Source of the DNA: Lindgomyces ingoldianus
Lineage: Eukaryota > Ascomycota > Dothideomycetes > Pleosporales > Lindgomycetaceae
Length of the DNA stretch: 64,000 nt
Assembly: GCF_010093535.1 (NCBI RefSeq)
Contig: NW_022985223.1
Location: forward strand, 186,001-250,000
Direction of reading: 5' to 3'
Shown here: in pieces, positions 47,126-58,701 of the stretch
How positions within the stretch are numbered: the first letter of the stretch is position 1
Layout of the letters: each line of letters starts with the position of its first letter
Translations under genes and position numbers: made by a program
The notes under the pieces: generated by a model
Seen by the model: only the letters and a program-made list of their open reading frames with translations
Database searches by the model: none
Told to the model about the DNA's origin: nothing

Positions 47126-49142
47126 GAATGAATGTTTCTGGGTGCTGTACTGAAGAAATTTAACTTCAGCAAATACGTCATCCTATACTGAATGGCTACG
47201 TAGGTGAATCAGCCTTTCTAACATGCATCAGGATTGACAATGGCTTAAGAGAAAGTATCTCTCTTACCTTAACTAGAATCTGACGTCCTTGATGATCAAT
47301 GAAACGTTTGCGTGCGCATGTGTGATACATCCTCTGTGTTGACAGACGAATTTTCGAAGCTCAGCTGCATCTCAGCGTTACCACAACAATCCTCCATACA
47401 GAGAAGCTCGCCGGCTATTGGAAGGAGCTTGAAGCACCTTAGAACTCGGCGGCAAAGGCTCACGATTATGAGACGGTGGACTTTGGATGCATCAAAGGTA
47501 CTCAGGTAGATTCCTCCGAGACTAACCTGAAACGGCATCGCCCCTGAACCCTGTGAGTGTTCGCTTCGGCGGCTAAAACTAGGCCCCCAAATTGAACTTC
47601 ATGTCCTCATTTCGCTATGCAGCTTGTCTCTTTCTGGAATGTAATTTGTTTTGAATTCTTGATCGGCTCGAGGGTTGGTGTTGGATGTCCAATCGCTGGG
47701 ATAAATTTGGACGCGGCTCATCGAGGGATTTCTTTGCGGTGTGCGTTCTTGGATCCTTCGCCAGGCTGTCCGTCAATATCATAGCAGTTAGGTCTCAAAA
47801 ACCAACGCAGTTCTTCATCACGCGCATCAATAATCGCCCCGTCGCCCGTCTTACCGCTTTGAAGGCGCCCTGGGGACCCAGTCATGTTGCTTGGTCTTGC
47901 AGAGCCTCATTTTACTGTCTGCAGGAACATTCACATCTGCTGCCATGGCGCGGCACCACTGCTTCACCAGAGCGACTTCGGGCAGTGGGCCTGAACTCCC
48001 AACAACGGCCCCCACCGAGTGCTTTTGCATCATTAAATTGCAGAGGCTTGAACTTGGCACAGCCCCATTCACTGCAGAGCCAGAGTGAAGGAGCCTAGTT
48101 ATTCGGCAAAGCTGAGCGCAGGTGGCGGAGCGGAATGTTCTGGAGCGGAACAAGCTTGGGGATCACGGTATGTGTGCCGAGTAGTTTCCGCACTGTCATC
48201 ACTTTGTTCAGTCTCCGACTTTAGCCCTTCAAGTAATCATCATTCCCATGATGATGGCAGGAGGCGAAGGTGAGATGCTGGTGGTGAGATCGATCGCATT
48301 TCTCTGATCCTCCCAATTCTGACGAGCTGAACTCAGAACAATGAAGACTTGCAGGATATCATCAGCCCGGCACATCCCCAAACAGCAAAAGCAGACGGTG
48401 TGGCTCCCAAGCGTGCTTGAACACGCTTCGTGACTGGATCGCGCCTATTCCATGCTCTAGCAGGGCTGAAACCCAGCCTTCCGGCTGGCTACTTGGTCTT
48501 CCACTCTGCCACCGCCTCCCGAAGGCCACCAATGCGATTAATCCCATAACAACTAAGTTAAACGCGGATGTTAAGGTATTTGACCATTCTTATTCGCCCT
48601 CTTCTTCGAGGATTCAGAGCGGGTTTGAATATCATACGAAGGGGCCAAACTTGGCCATCTTGCAGCAAACCCAGCCATGAATCAAAGCGTGTTGTGAAGA
48701 CTCACGATCTCCACACAGACAGTGAGGCTGAGTTTTGCAAATGACAAGAAAATGGGATGCCTTTTTCTAAAACCAGTTCGCTAGTCACAAGAAGATTTGA
48801 TCCAAGCTCCTGGATACCCACTTTCTTTTCCTTCTCTAGGCTGGCTGTCTCATAGTATATCTTCTGCCTGACCCCTAGGTACCTTTTTGACTGATGGGTT
48901 CCTTCATGCTTCAGGGTGTTTCTTATTCCTAGGTTGCCGTTTTAGTGCATGTGGAATACTGTCTCAGCCGCGTATTGCATAATTCTATATTCGTATTTCT
49001 TTTCGTTGCACAAGCTTCAGCCTCCCGTCTGTCTGCCTGGTCTAGATATACATCCTGGTCCCACCTTGGATTCTCAATATCGTATATCAACTATCGATCG
49101 GCTGACCTTATCTTGAATCAACATCGCAACATCGTCGCCGTC
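47126..49142. other. 2-kb region without an intact gene
   Basis: Another protein-like fragment lies on the plus strand at about 47350-47540 (RIFEAQLHLS, ILHTEKLAGYWKELEA, stop, then ETVDFGCIKGTQVDSSETNL); its family is unknown. From 47560 to 48900 frames are short. A GC-rich patch at 47820-48080 has open frames on both strands and no family resemblance. The last 200 bases are the leader of the next gene. Confidence 0.35.
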
Positions 49143-49820
49143 ATGGCTCCCACGCCCGTCGACGGCAGCCCCTCCCCAGCCAAACCTTCCTCAACAGGAA
49201 CCCCTCAGGAAGGGAGCTGGGGTAAGGCTTCCATTGTCGCGCTATCTATCTTCGGGTTTTTCGTCATTGCATTTGGCATCATGCTCATCGCATTCTGGCT
49301 CCACAAGCGCGCCGAACGCAAGAAACTCCCGCCATCGCATCGCGTCTCCTCGTACCATCCCTTCCGAACAAACTCCCAGAAAAGCGGACTACTAGCAAAT
49401 GCTGCGCCAACACCAGAGGCAGACGACAAGTCTAGCATGTTCAGTAGGGACCGAAATTCGAGCGTGTCGCTTTATGTCGACTCGAATGTTGACAATCGGC
49501 GCATGAGCATGGAGACTTTGAGCTTGGTTCCCGTGGTTGTCACACCGGTAGACGAAGCCCATGATGGGACGGATATGGCCGGCAGTAACGGAAGTGGAGT
49601 GAGCAGAAGCAGCAGAAGCAGCAGATACAGCGCGACGACGGGTGGTAGCATTGGATTGCGGAATTTCCCCGTACCGGAAGAGCAGAGCGAGACGGATTTG
49701 GGAGTGAGGACGAGTAGACCAAGGAGTACGAGTACAGCGAGCACGAGATATTACGACAACAATAGCCCGGTGGAACCTATGCCACAGATACCCAAGATTG
49801 TACACACACCATCGCCGTAG
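49143..49820 (+). CDS. Single-pass membrane protein with serine-rich cytoplasmic tail, unknown function
   Basis: Intronless, 225 residues from the ATG at 49143 (MAPTPVDGSPSPAKPSS); an upstream in-frame ATG at 48945 would add 66 residues of doubtful leader. A short Pro/Ser/Thr-rich outer part is followed by one strong membrane helix (ASIVALSIFGFFVIAFGIML) at residues about 29-55 and a basic stop-transfer patch (HKRAERKK). The tail is long and Ser-rich (SRSSRSSRYSATTGGSIG), with acidic spots. The design resembles fungal wall-sensor/Mid2-like or Skg6-type proteins, but without a diagnostic domain I do not assign one. Confidence 0.72.
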   Translation: MAPTPVDGSPSPAKPSSTGTPQEGSWGKASIVALSIFGFFVIAFGIMLIAFWLHKRAERKKLPPSHRVSSYHPFRTNSQKSGLLANAAPTPEADDKSSMFSRDRNSSVSLYVDSNVDNRRMSMETLSLVPVVVTPVDEAHDGTDMAGSNGSGVSRSSRSSRYSATTGGSIGLRNFPVPEEQSETDLGVRTSRPRSTSTASTRYYDNNSPVEPMPQIPKIVHTPSP

Positions 49821-51217
49821 ACATTCCCACGTGACATGCAGCAAACGAGAGGGAAGGTACGAATTGGCCAGGAAGGCCGGGAACAGAGAGCAATGGGTGA
49901 AAGACTATAGTTTGGAATCTGTGGCGAATGCACTGGGCCATTGACTTGTTAGCCGCTGAATTTCCTTGTTTCCGTCTCCTTGTTTCTGTTTTTCACAGTC
50001 TGCATTGCATTATTCCCATCATATCACGCACGCATTCCTACATTCTGCGTTTGAGCGACTCTTGTTTCAGATTTTCTTTCCACGTCCAACTTTTTCTATT
50101 CTTAAGGATGCATGTTACGAACCACAGATCTACCCTCTGGCTATCCATCTATTATACCCAACCTCCTGCATATCAGATATCAGCAGTTGAGAGCAAATAG
50201 CAAGTCTTGAGTCTAATGTTGGTTTTCGATGAATTGTCATGCTGCATAGGACGGATGTCTAGCTGTCAATTTCTAGCACGAAGTTGGCCCCCCTGTGCAC
50301 GACTACCTAACTCATTTACGCGGATAAGCATCTAGTACCATTTCTAACGAGAACGCCTCGCGAGTAGTTATCAAGCAAGCAGCCCTAAATGTGCCGCATG
50401 TTCCGGCAATTGACCCACAAAAGTGCAGGTCCATGAGTATAGACTCAAAACTCACGTCATCCATGCCCACATAGGCATATCCGCCCTTCGTCCGGCCTAA
50501 CCTAACCACAATCTCGAACGCAAAATCCGGGCTTAGGAAAAGAACTAGCTCGCGCTCAGACTTCTAGTACGTCTACGCCCATGCTTCGCTCGTCAACCCA
50601 GCCCACCCATACTCAGACCTAGCCCACTTAAGCCTAATCTACACCTAGCGGATCACGCCGCTACCATCAGCCATCCTAAATAACGTATTCCTCACGAAGT
50701 ACCAGCACACCGGTACAGGGTTGCCAACGCGACCAACAATAAGCAGCGTGGCTCGGGGCTGAGACCGTGAACCACGCTGATGGGATGGCCGCGAACACGG
50801 ACGCGGTGCAAACTGACATGTTCAAGCCTCGAACCGTGGGCACAGCCACACTGGCTCGGCTTGTAGCTAGGCTTAGGTTCGATTGGGTGCTGTGCTGTGT
50901 TGGGATGAGGGATTTAAGAGAATCGTAGTTGTTGGAGCTGGATGAAGGTAGAGTTGGGATCACGACTGGAATTGGAGGGTTTAGAGTCAGTGGTTTGTGT
51001 TTGTGGCTATGGTGGTCAGAGGATGGAATATTAGCATCATGTGATTGTGCGAGTGAGATGAGAGATTGAGGTACGCAGTAGGTATATGCATATTAGCAAA
51101 CGCTGTTGCCAGTATATCTATGAGACGGCTGAGAGTGTCCTACGCAGGACAAACGCAATGCGGTATTCTAGTTTCTCGCTTCCTTTTCTGGCCGCCAGTA
51201 GACTCTACCCTATCAAT
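49821..51217. other. Convergent intergenic region, 1.4 kb
   Basis: Between the 3' ends of the membrane protein and the 3-ketodihydrosphingosine reductase. No gene is supported. A short CCTAACCTAACC occurs at about 50496-50507, too short to be telomeric. Confidence 0.4.
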
Positions 51218-52386
51218 TCACTTGCCACCTTCCTTGAAAACTGGCATTCCCTCCTTTTTCCCAAGTCCCCACACCTTACCCTCCATATCAGGCCCTACAA
51301 ACAACCACACAATACTAGTCAACCACTGCCCTAAGGTGTCCTTGATTATGTTGTCCCTAGGACTACCACCAAGCGAGCTGAGCCTCAACAACTCTCCTAG
51401 CCAGTTCGTGGGCGTCATGTAATTCCCGTTCTCCAAACCCTTCATCGCGGCCGCTGCGGCTTGGACTTCGGATTGTACTGGATCCGTCGACTCGAGAATA
51501 TGTGTGATTTGAGGCTTCGTCACATTTTCTAGTTCTAGGCCGGGAGAAGTGATGGTGCCAGGGTAGATTGCCTGAATATTGATATCGAAAGGCGGTGGGG
51601 TTTGGCCGGTGGATGCATTCGATCTCCTTGCTCCATTGTATAGAAGGATTTCCGAACGGAGCGAGTCTGCGAGACCGCGAAGCGCTGTCTTTGCGGGGCC
51701 GTATGGGGCATAGCCGGCGATGTTTATGAACGCTACTGAGGATGACGTAATAATGAAGTGACGCGGTGCCTCGGATTTTTTCTTGCTGCTCTTGTCTTGT
51801 GTTTGGTAAGGTGTGGAGGGATAGAGCCACGCTTTTAGCGTCTTGTGCGCCAGGTATGCGGCAGCCCAGTAATTAATGTCCATCTGTTTCCGCATGGTCT
51901 CAAGACTTGTCTCCACAAATAGTCCTGGTGTAGCCGCTCCTGCATTCGCCCATACAATCTCAGGAACCTGGCCGTTGTTCCAGGCCGTTGCTTCTGCTAG
52001 TATCCGGGCATTTTCAGCTTCGGATGTGACGTCGGCGGAGATAATATGGAAACGCTGGCTTCCCGGGTGTTTGGCGAAGGATTTTGCGTACTCGAGCGCG
52101 TCTTGGAGCTTCTTGATGTCTCGTGCAACGATTATGACGTTCGCACCGCGCTCAGAAAGCATCTTTGCGAGTTCGCGACCCATGCCGGAGGACCCGCCGG
52201 TGAGAAGGACCGTCTACGAACCGCGCGTTAGCATTCACCCGTTAGAGAAGACTGTATATCATCGAAGTATACCCGCCCTTCCAACTGGAATTTGTTTCCT
52301 CTACCGAAGAACCCCATGACGTCGAGACTCAGAACTCCGAGGAATATCAAAAGACAGACAGTAGCCCAAAAGATTCCAATCGCCAT
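51218..52386 (-). CDS. TSC10: 3-ketodihydrosphingosine reductase
   Basis: NADPH-dependent short-chain dehydrogenase of the endoplasmic reticulum that carries out the second step of sphingolipid synthesis. Two exons (52386-52273 and 52213-51218; 59-bp intron) encode 369 residues. An N-terminal membrane helix (AIGIFWATVCLLIFLGVLSL) precedes the Rossmann motif TGGSSGMG, then NAGAATPG, a Ser-rich strand (FIITSSSVAFINIAG) and the catalytic YGPAK. The C-terminal part has a second hydrophobic stretch (WLTSIVWLFVGPDME). The loop YPSTPYQTQDKSSKKKSEAP is a lineage-specific insert. The assignment over other SDRs rests on the N-terminal anchor, the GSSGMG/VETS pattern and the FVGPDMEG tail. Confidence 0.9.
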
Positions 52387-52692
52387 GAGAAACAGTAACA
52401 AGCGTAGAGAAGGAAAGAGTGAGAAAGGAAAGGGGTAGATAGTTGTAACTTTTAGGGGCTAAATACCCAACCCCTCATTTGTTTTGTTCTGGATTCGTAA
52501 ACTTTCCGAAACTGAAATCAGCCCTAATGCTTGCTGGATACAATAGGAGCTAGTGGATCTTTTCATGAAAGCTTGACATCGGGCTGGGTTTTGCCGAAGC
52601 CCCGCGACGCCAAGATCTCTGGACCAAATTTTTGGAAAACGGTTGCGCCTAACCATTCAACATCCACACTCGATAGCTGCCATTGAGAAGAG
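52387..52692. promoter_or_regulatory. Divergent promoter between TSC10 and the Sas10/Utp3 gene
   Basis: About 306 bases separate the two divergent starts. No specific motif is called. Confidence 0.5.
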
Positions 52693-54707
52693 ATGGGGAA
52701 GAAAAGGAAGGCGGGCAGCAAGCCATACGGCGAGCCAAAAGAGTCAAAAGTCATCGATGATTCAAAAATGAGAGTCACAACATTTGAGGATGTTGCCAAC
52801 TCTGAAGACGAATTCTATTTGAATCGGGATAAGCTCCTTTTAGATGAAGGACCAGCGGCGAAGAGGTTGAGGAAATGGAAGGAACAAGGTATTGTCCCAT
52901 CTCTACTCCACTATGCACTACTAACCATAGTCTTATAGAGGAGTTCTTGGAGCCCTCGGATGAGGAAGTTCTCGACTATAGCACTGGCGAAGACGACGAC
53001 GACGACGAACAAGAAGGGGACCAAAGCAAGACTGTCGCCCAAGGCGATGATTTCTCCGACGACCTAGGAGTCGAAAAGCGCGGTCGAACTGCTGATGGCG
53101 ACGAAGACGAGGAGCTGGGCGGATGGGGCCCCTCCAAGAAGGACTACTACAACGCCGATACAATTGAGACTGAGCAGGACGCCCTGGACGAAGAAGCAGA
53201 GGCTCGGCGCATACAGCAGAAACAGTTGCAGGCCATGACGGAGGCAGATTTTGGATTCGACGAGGAGGAGTGGTTAGGGGGAAACGGTGACGAGAATGGT
53301 GATGGCAATGTGGTCACAGAAGTGCTCCCGCAGCTACAAATCACCGAGAATATGACGGAAGAGGAGAAGCTGCAAATCTTAAAGACTCGATATCCTGAAT
53401 TCGAGCCTATATCGAAGGAATACCTAAGGCTACAACCTCTCCACGACGAATTGGCCTCTGCTGCCAATGCAGCCGAACGCCTGATTCAGACTAGAGCAGA
53501 GGCGGACAATGTGAATGGGTCACTGGTTCCAACGCCTATTGCAGTAACTAAATATCGAGCCTGTGCTGCATACCTAGCAGCAATGGCCATGTATTTTGCG
53601 ATTCTGGGATCGACAGCTAGCGAAGATGGCTCTCCGTCCATCGCAATCAACCCCATGGAACTACACGAGCACCCTGTCATGGAGAGCCTCCTCAAGTGCC
53701 AACGACTCTGGGCTAAAGTAGAAAGCTTGCCAGCTGCGGATCCAATGGTGGAAACTGCTAACGGTGATGAGCTATCTGTTATCGAGGAAGCAAACTCTGC
53801 TCCAGAAACACAACCCACGGACCCAGTTGCTCCCAAGAAAGAAAGGAAACTCAAGAAGAGCAAAGCTCAACTAGCTGCCGAAGCCGCCCAAGCAGAGGCG
53901 TCCGCCCGCCGTGCCGAAAAGCTCCGCAAGACTGAACAAGAATTAGAAACTCTCTCCGCTCTGACGGACAAATCCGCGCTCCGAAAAGCTACCAAGCAAA
54001 AGAAGAGCAAACCACTCCTCAACCTGCTCAACGCAGATGACTCCGACTTCGGGGAAGAAACAGAACTCACCGCACACGAAGCTGCTGAAAAGGCCAAAAA
54101 GAAGAAGAGCCTCCGTTTCTATACGTCTCAAATCGTCCAGAAATCCAACAAACGCGACGCAGCTGGCAAAGACCAAGGCGGCGACGTCGACATACCTCAT
54201 CGCGAGCGCTTGAAGGACAGGCAAGCCAGGCTTCAAGCGCAAGCCGAAAAGCGAGGCCAGCACAAGGACAAAGGTCCCGGTGAGGCTCTTGGCGCAGGTG
54301 ATGACAGTGCCTCTGATGATGCGCAACCACGTGGCATTGGCTCCGACGACGGAGACTATTACGATTTGGTGGCCTCACGCAGCAAAGCCAAGAAAGAAGC
54401 GAAACAGGACCGCGCTGCTGCATATGCGATGGCGGCTGCGGAAGGCGGGAAGGTGGTGCCTGAGGAGATTATTGGGCCGGATGGGAAGCGGAAGATTAGC
54501 TACTTGATTGCGAAGAATAAGGGTCTCACGCCGCATCGGAAGAAGGAAGTGCGGAATCCGAGAGTTAAGAAGAAGTTGAAGTTTGAGGCGAAGAAGAAGA
54601 AGCTTAAGAGTCAGAAGGCCGTGTATGGAGGTGGAGAGGGGAGAGGAGGGTATGGCGGTGAGTTGACGGGTATTAAGAAAGGATTGGTTAAGAGTACCAA
54701 GCTGTAG
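52693..54707 (+). CDS. UTP3: U3 snoRNP-associated Sas10/Utp3 protein
   Basis: Nucleolar component of the small-subunit processome needed for 18S rRNA maturation. Two exons (52693-52888, 52939-54707) encode 654 residues. The N-terminus is basic (GKKRKAGSKPYG) and is followed by acidic blocks (GEDDDDDEQEGD, ADGDEDEELGGWG) and GGWGPSKKDYYNAD, a conserved motif. The central Utp3/C1D (Sas10) domain lies near residues 215-310: SKEYLRLQPLHDELASAAN, KYRACAAYLAAMAMYFAIL and HPVMESLLKCQRLW. The C-terminal Sas10 domain is at about 560-640: GPDGKRKISYLIAKNKGLTP, HRKKEVRNPRVKKKLKFEAK, ending with a Gly-rich stretch. Long Ala/Glu/Lys helices lie between. Confidence 0.95.
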
Positions 54708-56253
54708 TTGAAGGGTGTTTTGGGAAGTAGTACTCCGTAGGGAAAGACATTTTGGCTCCTTTGACCAACTTGAACGATTCCTACTGCAGCTTCTCACCAA
54801 ACGTGGAACTTTGCCAAGGTAGAGTCAAATCTGTCGAACCTCTTGTTGCAATTAGGCAGAGCACTAAGAGGATACACATTTCTGTCCTAAATTAGCCCTG
54901 CCTGTTCCATCTTTTGTGATAACATGCAGTACGAAAGTGTGGCGTTGGTAAGACTTCGTTGCATGGCCCACCTTTGTGCTTCAACGATAGACGTGGAGGT
55001 AGGAAGCCAGCGTCCACGTCGCCCAGCAACACCACTAGTACATTCTGTCTGTCTAGATGCCGCTAATTGATTCAAATGTCGCCTGATACTCACCCCATAT
55101 CCTGGACTTCTTATCTAGAACAATCTTCATCATGTATTCCCATGCACATGGGGCAATTCCACCCTCCCAATCATCACCCTTCTCAACTTCCGCGACCAAA
55201 TATCCCAACTCCCAACGCGGAACAACGCCAGGATTCTGCGCATGAGGAGCTGTGAAAGCTTCTATTCTGCTCTACGACCAATCGAATTCTCGTAGTTTCA
55301 CATATGTGTCTGTCTGTTCCTGATCCCCTGGAGCCGCCACAATATCTCATCATGTGGCATGTGTGCATGGTTGTCAACACCGAAAAACCGTTTCCGGCCA
55401 ACCACACGCGCCGCCTCGCCACCATACTCTTCTGCAGACTAAGCATATCAGGAGGTACATGCGAGCTACCTAAGAGATCCCTCTCTGGAGAGCTTCAATT
55501 CCTGTTCAATGGTACAGATCAAGGGACAAACAAGACGGCGTTACCACCTAAGTCACTGTAATTCCTGGGAATGCCGTACCTGCTGGTCTATTCGCGTTGT
55601 AACGTACCACTGTCCTAAATCGATCGCCGATAGGCTTCTAGCTCTAAGGAGAAAGCTGGACCCTAAAACTTCAGACGCAGCGTGACAAACGAGTTCGGAG
55701 GTTGTTGTGATTTGCCCTTTCTAACGTCACAAGGCACTGTTATCTAGCCTATGGGAGTGCTGAAAGCGGGTATGCTAGGCGAGATTGGGCATCTCACGTG
55801 GGCAGATAGTACGACGTCTTGACATTTTGATGGATTGGATGCGGGCGGAGCTGAGAGTCCACTGCTTGAGGCTGGGCTGCGTTGGCTTGCGCGAAGTTTG
55901 GAGGAGGGAGCGAAGGGGGGAGGGGGGTTTAAAGAGCTTGACGCCCAGCTCCTTTTTGCTGTGCTGTGTTGTGGGCTTTCTGTACCTGGCTGATTGAGCA
56001 ATAAATCATCGACCACCGATTTTCCAGAGTCTTTACATGTTTCGTCATTATTATGATAGAAGAGAAACAGACGCGGGTTTAGAATAAACGCACCCGAGCT
56101 CAGCTCAGGCTTAATGCCATTTTGAACGGCTGGTGGGTCATTGAAATCGCTCGCCATTGAGCCCTCAATTGCAGACAACTCCTCAATTAACGCAATCCTG
56201 TAGAACCAAAACTGGAACTCGTTCCAACCCATACGCAACAATCTCCATTCAAC
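54708..56253. other. 1.5-kb region without a supported gene
   Basis: Frames on both strands are short or lack family resemblance. The last few hundred bases are the promoter and leader of the luciferase-like gene. No RNA gene or repeat is seen. Confidence 0.4.
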
Positions 56254-57159
56254 ATGGACACTACCAACCCGATCATCTCCACCCTTCTACCCTCCCTCCT
56301 CACAACACCCCACCTCAAACTCCTAACCCTCCTCCTAACCCTCACACTCCCTATCCTAACCCTTCTCTACATCCACCATGACTACTGCGCCTTCCTTTCT
56401 CTTGGCCCTGGCGGCACGCCCTCCACCCCCCTCGGGTACCTAAAAATCAAACTGCTCTCTATCGTCTCCCTCCGTAACCCTTACCGCCCGCTCCCTGTAC
56501 CAGCCTACTTCCGCCCACAAAGAGGCTACCTCTCTACCTCATGTAGCCTCACAAAACGCGAAGGCAGAAGACCCATCGTTCGCGGCATCGCCCCGCAACG
56601 ACAACAAACACAAAAATCACCCGTTACCATATACGCAACCTTGGTTTCCGAACTCCACACTCTAGCGCGGGAGCCACGAAACCAATTAGTAGAACGGACA
56701 TCCTGTTTCGAGAAGCATTCCTCTGGGCTTTTCGCCAGCACGCCGATTACGCGGACGTGTGGCGGGGAGATATGTCATGCACACCCGAGCGACGGGTCGT
56801 TGCATATGACGCTGCATCCAGCAGACGCGAAGATTGTGCTTGAGAGTGGGTGGGGAGAGAGACATCCGTTGGCAAAAGGGGGGTGGTTTAGGCGGTTTGT
56901 GCCTAGAGAGTTTGTGTTGGTGTATGCGCCGAGGGATGAGGGTGAGGTGGAGATTGTTATACGCATTGTGCAAGCGGCAATCTGGTGGGTTAGTGGGGTT
57001 GATGCGCAAGGAGGGGGTAGTGGGGATAGAGTCAAGGGAAAGGATCGGGGTGTTGGTGAAGAGGATTTGCTGAGAACCAGCAAAGAGAACGAGTGTTGGG
57101 CTTGTAGAGTGCATGGGTGTGGAAGAAAGGGAGTTGAAAAATTGGTTGAGAGAACATGA
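56254..57159 (+). CDS. Luciferase-like domain protein (DUF5519 family)
   Basis: Intronless, 301 residues. An N-terminal hydrophobic segment (LLTLLLTLTLPILTLLYIHH, residues about 25-44) suggests a membrane anchor. The C-terminal domain at about 165-250 carries the family pattern: ICHAHPSDGSLHMTLHPADA, ESGWGERHPLAKGGWFRRFV, VPREFVLVYAPRDEGEVEIV and VQAAIWWVSG. Fungal members are widely annotated as luciferase domain-containing because of distant similarity to a beetle-unrelated fold; light production is not implied. The region between is Arg/Gln-rich and poorly conserved. The C-terminus is variable (GGGSGDRVKGKDRGVG). Confidence 0.82.
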   Translation: MDTTNPIISTLLPSLLTTPHLKLLTLLLTLTLPILTLLYIHHDYCAFLSLGPGGTPSTPLGYLKIKLLSIVSLRNPYRPLPVPAYFRPQRGYLSTSCSLTKREGRRPIVRGIAPQRQQTQKSPVTIYATLVSELHTLAREPRNQLVERTSCFEKHSSGLFASTPITRTCGGEICHAHPSDGSLHMTLHPADAKIVLESGWGERHPLAKGGWFRRFVPREFVLVYAPRDEGEVEIVIRIVQAAIWWVSGVDAQGGGSGDRVKGKDRGVGEEDLLRTSKENECWACRVHGCGRKGVEKLVERT

Positions 57160-57457
57160 ATGATTCCAAACACGATTTGAACAGTTTGGCAAATGCGCTG
57201 TTGGTGAGAGATGTTAGCGGGTGGGTAAAAAGAAATTGTCATCGGGCATTGGGAGGCAAATATACATAAACATAGATCTTCAAAAACAGAGCGGAAAATT
57301 AGTAACCAAACGGCTATTGACTACGCAGGTATTGTGATAGACTGGCTAGTTGGATATCATGAGGCTCATCATATCAGCCATGCGAGTGTGGATGTGGAGT
57401 GCCACGATAGAATGCTCACTGGGCTGTGGGATATACCATTCTAGTCGCATCTACGAC

Positions 57458-58058
57458 TCAGCTGTGACCTCCAGTCTTGACCCACTCAGCATACTCCTTC
57501 CTCTTCACCCTAACATCCCAAAAGCCTCTCCTGCCTTCTCCCTTCCCTCCAATCCCGCCATCTAGACCTAAGAAGGCATAAGGGTCACCATCACTCAGCA
57601 CCTCCTCCCCTTCTCTCGTCCACCTGCCTTCACTCTGCCATCCCTCGCGCTCAATCTTGCCCGCCCATTTTGCCCATTGTATCGGTTTCAGACTCGGCGA
57701 CGAAAACACGATGCCAGCTGATAGGACCAGGGTCGAAAACAGGAGTTCAATGGTGATGTCAAGCGGCAGAGGCGCGGAAGGGAAGGTGGCGGTGTGCTCG
57801 TAGGTGGAGTAGACTCTGTTAGGTAGGTGTTAGTTTGATGCCATCGGGCGAGAAGCTTGGAAGCTGGGTTCTGGGGTTGAGGGTCTCAAACAGGGTCTAG
57901 AATCGCAATCGGTTTCAGATGCGATGGTGAGGGGGTTGAGAGTAAGGAAATGATGACATTAAAGAATTGTTAAGGGAGATAGAGAGAAGGAGGAAATCAT
58001 ACGCGTGGGTCAGAAACATTAGGCCCATAGTGTTGAGGGTTGCGCCGATGAGAGGCAT
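57458..58058 (-). CDS. EMC5: ER membrane complex subunit 5 (EMC5/MMgT family)
   Basis: Small subunit of the ER membrane protein insertase. Two exons (58058-58003 and 57815-57458; intron 187 bp) encode 137 residues, typical for the family. The protein begins MPLIGATLNTMGLMFLTHAV, in a first membrane helix, followed by YSTYEHTATF. The second helix is PLDITIELLFSTLVLSAGIV. After it comes the conserved block SSPSLKPIQWAKWAGKIERE and, at the end, FLGLDGG and FWDVRVKRKEYAEWV. Earlier annotation calls such proteins magnesium transporters; the EMC role is better supported. The frame across the intron is set by the GC+A Ala codon. Confidence 0.92.
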
Positions 58059-58701
58059 ATTGGAAACTGGAGTTGTTGAACAAGAATGATAGCGGCTGTC
58101 GGGGTTTCGTGGGATAAATTATGCGTTCGACAGCAGCCACACCTGAAGAAATTTCTTCAGGGAAGCTACGGCAGGCTCTGAATACGGTGGGTGGGACTGA
58201 GAGTTGGATGTGAAGTGGTAGATCGTACCGAGCTTGAACGGGATGAAGATGTGGGCATGATTGATGACTAGTAAAATCACGTGAAGTCGCGCTCACCTTT
58301 CCTGACCAAGTAACTTTGACGAATCTAAACTCAAACGATTTCTCACGTGTAATCTCATTATATCTTCTGCATCCCCTTTGCATTTGTAATGAACTAAAAG
58401 TACAGAAATTATGTAGTTATGACGCAGCAGTAGGTATAGAAATCGCGCCTGGTTGATGCATCCATTGACTAGCATTGACTTCCCACCACCCAAGGTCGAT
58501 CCAGTAGATATCCATCCGTAGTTTTACCCCATCATGACCCGGCCATAGCCAGAACCATGCGATCCATCTCACATCACCGTCCCCCGTCACTCATCCCTAT
58601 TTAAAGCATTATCATAATGAACTAAGTGATTGCCGGCCTTAGTTTGAACCTCAAACTCCAGCCGAAACAATGGTATTTAGCAAATACCGAAGAAAATTGA
58701 A
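58059..58701. other. EMC5 promoter and ammonium permease 3' flank
   Basis: Both genes are on the minus strand. An inverted repeat GAAGAAATTTCTTC lies at 58145-58158 in the EMC5 upstream region. No gene is seen. Confidence 0.4.

Noticed and set aside
50496..50507. CCTAACCTAACC, telomere-like
   Set aside because: Only two units inside normal intergenic DNA; not a telomere or a convincing interstitial repeat.
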